NCBI GenBank assembly: GCA_021205375.1
Contig: JAJPXR010000043.1
Coordinates: 1 to 10,923 of the forward strand
Direction: 5' to 3'
From: Clostridiales bacterium
Lineage (GTDB): Bacteria > Bacillota > Clostridia > Oscillospirales > Oscillospiraceae
DNA: 10,923 nt
Below, piece after piece: positions 1 to 5,229 of the stretch (within the stretch, counting starts at the first letter, position 1; every line of letters starts with the position of its first letter). The notes beneath the pieces were generated by a model. The model worked only from the letters and a program-made list of their open reading frames with translations. It was not told the origin of the DNA and searched no databases. Made by a program: the position numbers and the translations under genes.

Positions 1-1
1 G

Positions 2-955
2 TACGATGACGAGGGCAACGAGATCGACGCCAGCGGCGAGGAGATGGAGGGGGCCGCAGCCGCTGCCAAGGCTCTGGCCGAGGAACTGCAACAGGCGCTG
101 GAGAGCGGCGATGAGGACGCCATCGCGTCTGTCGTCACCGAAAGCGGCGCTACGGACTACTCCGACACCTCCCCCAGCAGCTTCTCCAGCTACACCTTTG
201 GCGACTGGCTGGTGGATGAGAGTCGGGCAGCGGGCGACAGCACCGTCATTGAGGACACCACCGAGACCGAGGTAGAGGTGGAGACCGACGACGCCGACTC
301 CGCCGACAGCAGCACCGACCCCGCCGACAGCAGCGCAGCGGCGGACGCCAGCACCGACCCGGCGGACGCCAGTGCCGAGGGCGACAGCAGCGCTGAGACC
401 GTCACCACCCAGACGGTCACCACCATCGAGGGCTACTACGTGGTCTATTTCTCTGACCGCTACCGTGACGACTACTACGCCGCCAACGTCCGCAATATCC
501 TCATCGAGGCCGAAGAGGACGAGGAGGATGAGGAATCCGAGGAGACCACCTACCTCTACGACGACGCGCTGGCCACCGCTGAGGAGCTTCAGCAGACTTG
601 GCTGGACAACGGCGGCACCGAGGACGACTTCATCGACCTGGTGGCGGACAACAGCGCCGACACCAGCACCAGCGAGGACGGCGGCCTGAACTCCACCGTG
701 TACAAGGGCTTGCTGGACGCTACCCTGGAGGCGTGGGTGCTGGACGAGAGCCGGGCCAGCGGCGACTACACCATCCTCAAGGACGAGACCAACATCGGCT
801 ATCAGTTGCTCTACTTCGTGGGCTTCGATGACCTGTATTATTGGCAGACCATCGCTCAGTCCAGCCTCCAGGCCGACGCTTTCAGCGACTGGTATGACGA
901 GGTGGAGGAGAATTACGAGACCACCACCACCTGGTTCTACAATCAGGTTGGGTGA
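2..955 (+). CDS. Parvulin-like peptidyl-prolyl isomerase / foldase (PpiC-PrsA type), 5' end cut by window edge
   Basis: The reading frame is open from the first full codon at position 2, so the true start and any signal peptide lie outside; 317 residues are visible. Residue numbers here count from the Met at position 44. The C-terminal half shows the parvulin layout: VRNILIEA (149-156), an acidic loop, a helix DDALATAEELQQTW, then GGTEDDFIDLVADNSAD and the EDGGLN turn (211-216), WVLDESRASGD (231-241) and GYQLLYFVG (252-260). An earlier DWLVDESRAAGD (54-65) followed, after a long acidic Ser/Asp/Ala insert, by EGYYVVYF (129-136) looks like the C-terminal half of a second, upstream parvulin unit. 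Family members fold exported proteins outside the membrane. The two conserved active-site His positions are Asn151 and Gln254 here, so isomerase activity is doubtful and a chaperone role is possible. The protein is extremely acidic and ends in ...WFYNQVG. It is unrelated in orientation or function to the hydrogenase operon. Confidence 0.8.
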   Translation, partial: YDDEGNEIDASGEEMEGAAAAAKALAEELQQALESGDEDAIASVVTESGATDYSDTSPSSFSSYTFGDWLVDESRAAGDSTVIEDTTETEVEVETDDADSADSSTDPADSSAAADASTDPADASAEGDSSAETVTTQTVTTIEGYYVVYFSDRYRDDYYAANVRNILIEAEEDEEDEESEETTYLYDDALATAEELQQTWLDNGGTEDDFIDLVADNSADTSTSEDGGLNSTVYKGLLDATLEAWVLDESRASGDYTILKDETNIGYQLLYFVGFDDLYYWQTIAQSSLQADAFSDWYDEVEENYETTTTWFYNQVG

Positions 956-980
956 GAGCTTCCCTCAATCGAATCATAAA

Positions 981-1014
981 GCGGCAGGTCCCTTTGCGGG
1001 GCCTGCCGCTTTTA
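981..1014 (+). terminator. Rho-independent terminator of the foldase gene
   Basis: A 12-bp stem (981-992 with 998-1009, one G-U pair) closes a 5-nt loop and is followed by a T-rich run from 1010. It begins 25 bases after the foldase stop codon, so it should end that transcript. Confidence 0.9.
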
Positions 1015-1223
1015 TATGTCCCAAAAGTTTTTGACTGTTCATAAAAACCATCATTCAGTGATTGACCGCCCCTCTTGCCTCCCCTTTCAGGGGAGGCAAG
1101 AGGGGATAGTGCTTGTCGCTTGGTATCAGTTTTGTTTGACAGATGTGGAATTTTTAGTAGAAAAGCCCCCTTTTTTTAGCCACTGAAAAACGTGGCTGAT
1201 TCAAAGAGATACCCATAAACCAC
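1015..1223. other. AT-richer non-coding stretch between convergent genes
   Basis: With the flanking terminators this makes a 307-bp gene-free interval (956-1262). Apart from the perfect palindrome at 1069-1105, it holds T- and A-rich sequence, a C-run followed by seven Ts (1166-1177) and a weak 6-bp hairpin (1178-1183 with 1192-1197) that is not followed by a T-run on either strand. No convincing ORF, tRNA or promoter is seen. Confidence 0.6.
1069..1105. repeat. Perfect 16-bp palindromic intergenic repeat, copy 1
   Basis: Positions 1069-1084 pair perfectly with 1090-1105 around a TTTCA loop. The inner 25 bases (1078-1102) recur exactly at 10899-10923, at the other edge of the window, so this is a dispersed element rather than a gene-specific terminator. 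Neither arm is followed by a T-tract. It resembles the REP/MITE-like palindromes common between genes in Oscillospiraceae; that assignment is from general knowledge. Confidence 0.8.
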
Positions 1224-1253
1224 AAAAAAGGGACGCATCCGCGTCCCTTTTTT
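1224..1253. terminator. Bidirectional terminator at the 3' end of the minus-strand gene set
   Basis: Six A, a 7-bp GC-rich stem (1230-1236 with 1241-1247), a 4-nt loop and six T make a symmetric hairpin. On the minus strand it begins 9 bases past the NuoC-like stop codon and ends in U6. It also provides a back-up stop for rightward transcripts. Confidence 0.9.
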
Positions 1254-1262
1254 GCTGCCCGC

Positions 1263-1646
1263 TCACAGCAGGCCGTTTTTCTCTTTCAACACATTGATGG
1301 GGGTGACGATGATCTGTCCCTTGCCGTCCAGCATGTTGTCCGGCAGGAACAGCCGCTCGCTGGTGTCAAGCCCGGTGAAGGTGAAGCCCAGCAGCTCGTT
1401 CAGCTCCCGCTCCGGCCACTCGGCGGCGGCGTCATAGATGGGCGCGATGGAGGGGACCTCTTCCTCTCCCACCACCTCGTAGCCGATGGTCTCCGGGCCG
1501 TTGTCATAGTGGTAGCTGATGACCGGCTGGCCGTCCTTGTTCCGGTGGCCGTGGATCATCACCAGCACGTGACCCGCCTCCCGCATGGCCTGGGCGGTGG
1601 GGACGATTTCGTCCTTTGTGATGGAAATTTTCTTGTTGGTCTGCAT
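1263..1646 (-). CDS. NuoC/EchD/MbhK-like hydrogenase subunit (30-kDa complex I subunit family)
   Basis: This is a soluble 127-residue protein without cysteines or membrane segments. The family signature is in the C-terminal half: WPERELNELLGFTFTG (77-92), matching the usual E-x-E-x-x-D-x-(F/L)-G-(I/F)-x-F-x-G pattern, then RLFLPDNM (98-105), matching the RR(I/L)LLPDDW region. The length resembles EchD and is shorter than NuoC. In complex I and group 4 hydrogenases this subunit packs against the catalytic large subunit and the NuoB-like subunit. The ATG is preceded by AAAGGCGG at a suitable distance. It is the last gene on this strand, 205 bp after hypE, instead of sitting beside the NuoB gene, and its usual partner (NuoD/MbhL large subunit) is missing. 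No transcription terminator is seen between hypE and this gene, so read-through from the operon is possible. Assignment to the same complex is inference. Confidence 0.75.
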   Translation of the reverse strand: MQTNKKISITKDEIVPTAQAMREAGHVLVMIHGHRNKDGQPVISYHYDNGPETIGYEVVGEEEVPSIAPIYDAAAEWPERELNELLGFTFTGLDTSERLFLPDNMLDGKGQIIVTPINVLKEKNGLL

Positions 1647-1674
1647 AACGACGCCGCCTTTCGGTGTTTTAACG

Positions 1675-1710
1675 TTTAGCTCTTAGCTCTTAGCCTTTAG
1701 CTTTTAGCTT
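1675..1710. repeat. Heptamer tandem array, left arm (5 units)
   Basis: On the plus strand the units are AGCTCTT, AGCTCTT, AGCCTTT, AGCTTTT and a partial AGCTT, exactly 7 bases apart from 1678. It lies just upstream of the NuoC-like gene. The array is the inverted counterpart of the one at 1819-1846. Confidence 0.75.
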
Positions 1711-1737
1711 GGCAGTGCTTAACGATTCGTTCTACGC

Positions 1738-1756
1738 TTTGTGTTCGCCACACAAA
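1738..1756. promoter_or_regulatory. Palindromic operator-like site (TTTGTGT-N5-ACACAAA)
   Basis: A perfect 7-bp inverted repeat with a 5-nt centre (TCGCC) lies in the spacer between the two heptamer arrays, about 90 bp upstream of the NuoC-like start. The half-site resembles the TTGTGA half of a Rex (NADH/NAD+ sensor) box, but the centre is 5 instead of 6 bases and the last half-site base differs. It may be an operator, or simply a small hairpin inside a repeat element. Confidence 0.3.
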
Positions 1757-1818
1757 ACAAACCGCTCACAACAAACTGATGTTTTGCGCTGTTCGCTTTA
1801 GATTGGTAGTGTCTGATC

Positions 1819-1846
1819 AATAGCTAATGGCTAACAGCCAACAGCT
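1819..1846. repeat. Heptamer tandem array, right arm (4 units)
   Basis: On the plus strand the units are AATAGCT, AATGGCT, AACAGCC and AACAGCT. The reverse complement of the left array (1678-1705) aligns to these unit for unit at 23 of 28 positions, with the third base of each unit always different. The array ends 5 bases short of the hypE stop codon. Confidence 0.75.
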
Positions 1847-1851
1847 CATCA

Positions 1852-2853
1852 TCAACAAATACGGGGCAGTTGGGTCCCGCTGAGCCGGGTCAGGATACGG
1901 CTGCCGCCCAGTCCGGTGCGCAGCAGCACCCGGCCGGGATGCCGCTCGGAGACGTGGCCGATGACCGCCGCGTTCTCGCCGCCGGGAGTGTTTTTCAGTG
2001 CGGAAAGCACTGCCTCGGCCTGCTCCGGCGCGACTACGGCCAGCAGCTTGCCCTCGTTGGCGCAGTACAGGGGGTCCAGCCCCAGCAGGTCACAGGCCGC
2101 CTGTACGGACGGGCTGACGGGCAGCGCGTCCTCTTCCAGACAGATGGAGAAGGGGCGGTTTTCCGTGAACTCGTTCAGTGTGGTGGCTACGCCGCCTCTG
2201 GTGGGGTCCCGAAGCACCCGCACACCGCCGCAGTCCAGCGCGGCTTGCGCCAGCCGGTGCAGGGGCTGGCAGTCGGAGCGGAGAGTACTGCCCTCCAACA
2301 ACCCGCTGCGGGCCAGCATGACGGTGACACCGTGGTCGCCCATGGTGCCGGACAGAATCACCGTGTCTCCCGGACGAATGGCGTCAGGAGTCAGCCCCGG
2401 CCAGCGCAGAATGCCGATCCCGGCGGTGTTCAGATAGACGCCGTCGCCCTTGCCCCGCTCCACCACCTTGGTGTCGCCGGTGACGATCTGCACCCCGGCG
2501 CGTTTGGCGGTTTCCGCCACGGAGGTGACGATTTTCCGCAGGTCAGACAGCGGCAGGCCCTCTTCAAGCACCATAGAGAGGCTCAAATACTTGGGAACGC
2601 TGCCGCACATGGCAAGGTCGTTCACGGTGCCGCAGACCGCCAGCTTGCCGATGTCCCCGCCGGGGAAAAACAGCGGGCTGACCACAAAGCTGTCGGTGGA
2701 GAAGGCCAGCGGGCCTTCCAGGTCCAGCACCGCCCCGTCTCCCAGAGCGTTTAGCGCCGGGTTGCCGTAGGCGGGCAACAGCAGTTCTTCAATGAGCTGG
2801 GCGGTGCGCTGACCGCCGCCGCCGTGGTCCAGGGTGATGATTTCCTCGTTCAC
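1852..2853 (-). CDS. hypE: Hydrogenase maturation carbamoyl dehydratase HypE
   Basis: HypE makes the cyanide ligands of the [NiFe] site: it receives a carbamoyl group from HypF on its C-terminal cysteine, dehydrates it with ATP to a thiocyanate, and passes CN to iron on HypC-HypD. The 333-residue protein has the usual family length and is complete. It opens with the glycine-rich DHGGGGQ motif (9-15), has the PurM-like ATP-binding region around STDSFVVSPLFFPGGDIG (52-69), VNDLAMCG and GDTKVVERG, and ends in the diagnostic PRIC, with the catalytic Cys as last residue. The start is a GTG overlapping the hypD stop (GTGA at 2850-2853), which indicates translational coupling. HypF, which supplies the carbamoyl group, is not in the window and must be encoded elsewhere. 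Confidence 0.97.
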   Translation of the reverse strand: MNEEIITLDHGGGGQRTAQLIEELLLPAYGNPALNALGDGAVLDLEGPLAFSTDSFVVSPLFFPGGDIGKLAVCGTVNDLAMCGSVPKYLSLSMVLEEGLPLSDLRKIVTSVAETAKRAGVQIVTGDTKVVERGKGDGVYLNTAGIGILRWPGLTPDAIRPGDTVILSGTMGDHGVTVMLARSGLLEGSTLRSDCQPLHRLAQAALDCGGVRVLRDPTRGGVATTLNEFTENRPFSICLEEDALPVSPSVQAACDLLGLDPLYCANEGKLLAVVAPEQAEAVLSALKNTPGGENAAVIGHVSERHPGRVLLRTGLGGSRILTRLSGTQLPRIC

Positions 2854-3950
2854 AGTTCTACCCCCTGATACTTATACGCTGCGGCGCAAGCCCCCTCGGA
2901 GGAGACCATACACGGCCCAACGGGATGTTCTGGCTGACAGGCGGTGCCGAACAGCGGGCAGTCCTGGGGATTCAACTGGCCGCAGATAATGGCCCCACAG
3001 CGGCAACCGGCGTTCTCTACCCGCTGGCCGGGGCGGAATCCAAACCGCTCCGCCGCATCGAAGGCCCGAAACTCTTTCCGCAGCCCCAGACCGCTATAGG
3101 GAATTTCTCCCAGCCCACGCCAGACGCTGTCCACTGGCTCCAGCACCTGTTCCATCAGGGCCAGCGCCGCCGGGTTGCCCTGGGGAGACACCACGCGGGT
3201 GTATTCATTCTCCAAGCGAGGAGAACCGTCTCGGATTTGCGCCAGCAGCGCGTAAACCGCCGCCAGCAGGTCGCCGGTCTCGAAGCCGGAGACCACCGCC
3301 GGAAGGCCGAACTCCTCCGGCAAAAATCGAAACGCCTTCGCCCCTGTGATGGCGGCCACATGGCCGGGGCAGAGGAAGCCGTTCACCCGGAAGTCCGGGC
3401 GGGATATCAAAGCGCGGAGGGCCGGTTCCGTCCGTTTCAGCAGGCACAGCAGGGAAAAGTTCTTGATGCCCTGCCGCTGGGCCTCCAGCACCGCCAGAGC
3501 GGTGCCCGGCGCGGTGGTCTCAAACCCCACGCCCAGGAACACCACCTGTTTGTCCGGCTCCGCCTGGGCCAGCTCCAGCGCGTCCATGGGGGAGTAGACC
3601 CAGCGCACATCCGCGCCCATGGCCCGGCGGCGCTGGAGGTCATCTCCCGGCGTGGAGCCGGGGACCCGCATCAGGTCGCCGTAGGTGGTCAGAATCAGCC
3701 CCGGTGTCTCGCTGAGGGCCAGCACCCCGTCCATCACCCCTGCCGGGGTGACACACACCGGGCAGCCCGGCCCGGAGCGCAGCTCCACGCCCTCTGGCAG
3801 AAGCTGCCGCAACCCCGCCTTAGCGATGGCCATGGTGTGGGTGCCGCAGACCTCCATCAGACAGACCGGACCGGACAGTTCCATCTCCCGGATGCCCCGG
3901 AGCAGCTTTTTGCCCTCCGGCAACCGGGCAAAGGCGGCCTCAGAGAGCAT
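2850..3950 (-). CDS. hypD: Hydrogenase formation protein HypD
   Basis: HypD is the [4Fe-4S] scaffold protein that, with HypC, holds the iron while the CN and CO ligands are added. From the chosen ATG it is 366 residues, typical for the family. Visible signatures are EVCGTHT (33-39), GPGCPVCV (60-67), GFETTAP (142-148), CPGHV (194-198) and the C-terminal cysteine-rich region with Cys at 316, 318, 323, 331, 338, 347 and 355, including GPCMVSSEGAC. The frame is open 66 bases further upstream to an ATG at 4016, but the ATG at 3950 is preferred: GGGAGGT (3956-3962) lies 5 bases before it, the protein then begins like its homologues, and it overlaps hypC by only 11 bases. Confidence 0.96.
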   Translation of the reverse strand: MLSEAAFARLPEGKKLLRGIREMELSGPVCLMEVCGTHTMAIAKAGLRQLLPEGVELRSGPGCPVCVTPAGVMDGVLALSETPGLILTTYGDLMRVPGSTPGDDLQRRRAMGADVRWVYSPMDALELAQAEPDKQVVFLGVGFETTAPGTALAVLEAQRQGIKNFSLLCLLKRTEPALRALISRPDFRVNGFLCPGHVAAITGAKAFRFLPEEFGLPAVVSGFETGDLLAAVYALLAQIRDGSPRLENEYTRVVSPQGNPAALALMEQVLEPVDSVWRGLGEIPYSGLGLRKEFRAFDAAERFGFRPGQRVENAGCRCGAIICGQLNPQDCPLFGTACQPEHPVGPCMVSSEGACAAAYKYQGVEL

Positions 3951-4158
3951 CTGCGACCTCCCGAATGGCCTCCAGGTTGTCCAGCGCCTGCTGCTCCTGG
4001 AGCCGCTCGATGGCAAAGCCCGCGTGGGCGATGACGTAGTCGCCCACTTTCGGCTCCTTGATGAAATCCACGCGAATCTTCCGCTTGACGCCGTCCACCT
4101 CAGCTACGGCGTCGTTGCCGTCGATTTCCGTCAGGCGCATGGGGATCGCCAGGCACAT
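3940..4158 (-). CDS. hypC: Hydrogenase assembly chaperone HypC/HybG
   Basis: This small OB-fold chaperone (72 residues) begins with the family hallmark MCLAIPMRL; Cys2 binds the iron complex and contacts the hydrogenase large subunit precursor. VDFIKEPKVGDYVIAHAGFA follows, matching the conserved core region. It starts one base after the stop codon of the ferredoxin subunit gene (TGAGATG) and overlaps hypD by 11 bases, so it is tied to the hydrogenase structural genes. HypC normally escorts a specific large subunit, which makes the absence of a large-subunit gene nearby striking. Confidence 0.96.
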   Translation of the reverse strand: MCLAIPMRLTEIDGNDAVAEVDGVKRKIRVDFIKEPKVGDYVIAHAGFAIERLQEQQALDNLEAIREVADAL

Positions 4159-4159
4159 C

Positions 4160-4729
4160 TCAGGCTTCCCCCTGCTGGGCGGCGGCAGCTTTGGCCGCTT
4201 TTGCGGCCTCCGCCTTGGCCTTCCGCTCGGCGATCTCTTCCGGCGTCAGCTTGGGCTTGGGCGTGGCGCCGCCAGCGGCGGCTTTGGCCGCTTTTGCCGC
4301 CTCGGCCTTGGCTTTCATTGCGGCAATCTGCTCTGGTGTGAACTTGGGCTTGGGTGGCGGCGCCTTCTTGACGAAGGTGCCTGTCACCAGAAAGTCCTCC
4401 GGCTGGGTGCCGACGATCATATAGTCGTCCGACAGCGTGATGGCGTGGCGGGCGCAGAAGTCCGCGCACATGGAGCAGAAGGTGCAACTGGTCAGGTCAA
4501 AGGTGAAAGTGATCTTCTGGTCGCCGTTTTCCAGCTTTTCGATGTCCCGGTGCATACACTGGGGGGCGCAGACCCGCATACACATGCCGCAGTTGATGCA
4601 CTTTTCCGGGTCGTACTGGATGCGGCCCCGGTAGCCCTCCGCCGCCTTGGGCGGGTCCCCGGCGGGGAATTTCTCGGTGACGGGCTTTTTGACCAGGTTG
4701 GTCAGCGCTTTAGTGAGATAAGGAAGCAT
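4160..4729 (-). CDS. mbhN: 2x[4Fe-4S] ferredoxin subunit of Mbh-type hydrogenase (NuoI/MbhN-like) with duplicated Lys/Ala-rich tail
   Basis: It is the likely electron entry subunit, passing electrons from ferredoxin to the NuoB-like subunit. Two CxxCxxCxxxC motifs are seen: Cys44, 47, 50, 54 and Cys82, 85, 88, 92, spaced as in NuoI, EchF and MbhN, with an extra Cys58. The N-terminal region (MLPYLTKALTNLVKKPVTEKFP) is typical of NuoI-like subunits and gives a peripheral, cytoplasmic protein. Residues 126-187 form an unusual extension of two near-identical 31-residue units (see the repeat entry). The ATG overlaps the preceding stop codon by one base (TAATG), and hypC starts one base after its stop. 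MbhL and MbhK genes would be expected just upstream in other Mbh operons but are absent. Confidence 0.9.
   Translation of the reverse strand: MLPYLTKALTNLVKKPVTEKFPAGDPPKAAEGYRGRIQYDPEKCINCGMCMRVCAPQCMHRDIEKLENGDQKITFTFDLTSCTFCSMCADFCARHAITLSDDYMIVGTQPEDFLVTGTFVKKAPPPKPKFTPEQIAAMKAKAEAAKAAKAAAGGATPKPKLTPEEIAERKAKAEAAKAAKAAAAQQGEA
4169..4354 (-). repeat. In-frame tandem duplication encoding the Lys/Ala-rich tail of the ferredoxin subunit
   Basis: Two 93-bp units (4354-4262 and 4261-4169) each encode PKPK(F/L)TPE(Q/E)IA, two variable residues, then KAKAEAAKAAKAAA. The predicted structure is a Pro-rich hinge followed by a charged alanine helix, twice. Differences between copies are mostly conservative or synonymous, so the duplication looks fairly recent or is kept similar by selection. 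Confidence 0.85.
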
Positions 4730-5175
4730 TACTTGTGCATCTCCTTCCTCTTTTCCCGCAGAATCTCCGCGGCCTGAGCCAGAGCAGCCACGATCGCCTC
4801 CGGCTTGGGGGTGCAGCCGCCAACGGACACGTCCACGTGGGTGTACTTGTCCAGTGGCCCGTCGATGGCATAGCTGCCCTTGAACACGTTGCCCGAACGG
4901 GGGCAGGAGCCGAGGCTCACCACCACCCGCGGTTCCGGCACCTGGGCCAGTGTCCGCACCAGCCGGTCACGGGTCTGGAGGGTGATGGGGCCGCTGACCA
5001 CCACGATGTCCGCCTGACGGGGGGTGCCGGTCAGCCGGAAGCCCAGCCGCTCCGCGTCGTACCGGGGGGTCAGCACGCTGACCAGCTCGATGTCGCAGCC
5101 GTTGCAGGAACCGGCGTTGATGTGGAAGATCCAGGGGCTTTTCGCCATGCTGTTGTCAATCAGTTTATCAAACAT
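4729..5175 (-). CDS. mbhJ: Small [4Fe-4S] hydrogenase subunit (NuoB/MbhJ/EchC-like)
   Basis: The 148-residue protein carries the single N2-type [4Fe-4S] cluster next to the catalytic site. The four expected ligands are present: Cys24 and Cys27 in GSCNGCD, Cys91 in GSCPRSG and Cys121 in GGCTPKPEAI, which replaces the more usual GCPPRPE. The short length fits Ech/Mbh rather than respiratory NuoB with its longer N-terminus. The ATG at 5175 follows GGGAG at a good distance. It is preceded by the largest gap inside the operon (54 bp, with a hairpin) and overlaps the ferredoxin gene by one base (TAATG). Confidence 0.92.
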   Translation of the reverse strand: MFDKLIDNSMAKSPWIFHINAGSCNGCDIELVSVLTPRYDAERLGFRLTGTPRQADIVVVSGPITLQTRDRLVRTLAQVPEPRVVVSLGSCPRSGNVFKGSYAIDGPLDKYTHVDVSVGGCTPKPEAIVAALAQAAEILREKRKEMHK

Positions 5176-5191
5176 GAAGCTTCTCCCTTCT

Positions 5192-5217
5192 GCCGCCCAG
5201 CGACACAGGCGGGCGGC
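5192..5217 (-). other. GC-rich hairpin in the mbhM-mbhJ gap
   Basis: Positions 5192-5198 (GCCGCCC) pair with 5211-5217 around a 12-nt loop, in the only sizeable gap (5176-5229) of an otherwise overlapping operon. There is no T-run, so it is not a terminator. It could be an RNA processing or stability element separating the membrane genes from the soluble genes; this is inference. Confidence 0.4.
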
Positions 5218-5229
5218 GGGCCGATATCC

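Noticed and set aside
1136..1141. TTGACA as a plus-strand promoter -35
   Set aside because: No acceptable -10 lies 16-18 bases downstream, and the strand leads only into the antisense of the NuoC-like gene through a terminator.
1178..1197. Hairpin AGCCAC/GTGGCT as a terminator
   Set aside because: The stem is 6 bp with an 8-base loop and no T-run follows on either strand; better terminators flank it.
1675..1846. CRISPR array
   Set aside because: The units are only 7 bases, contiguous and without unique spacers, and no cas gene is present.
1870..2754. Plus-strand open frame opposite hypE, and a similar one opposite hypD (2925-4034)
   Set aside because: These are antisense shadows with no recognisable domain; hypE and hypD are unmistakable on the other strand.
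3951..4016. N-terminal extension of HypD by 22 codons
   Set aside because: The frame is open to an upstream ATG, but that stretch lies within hypC in another frame, has no homologue-like sequence, and the ATG at 3950 has a strong ribosome site directly before it.
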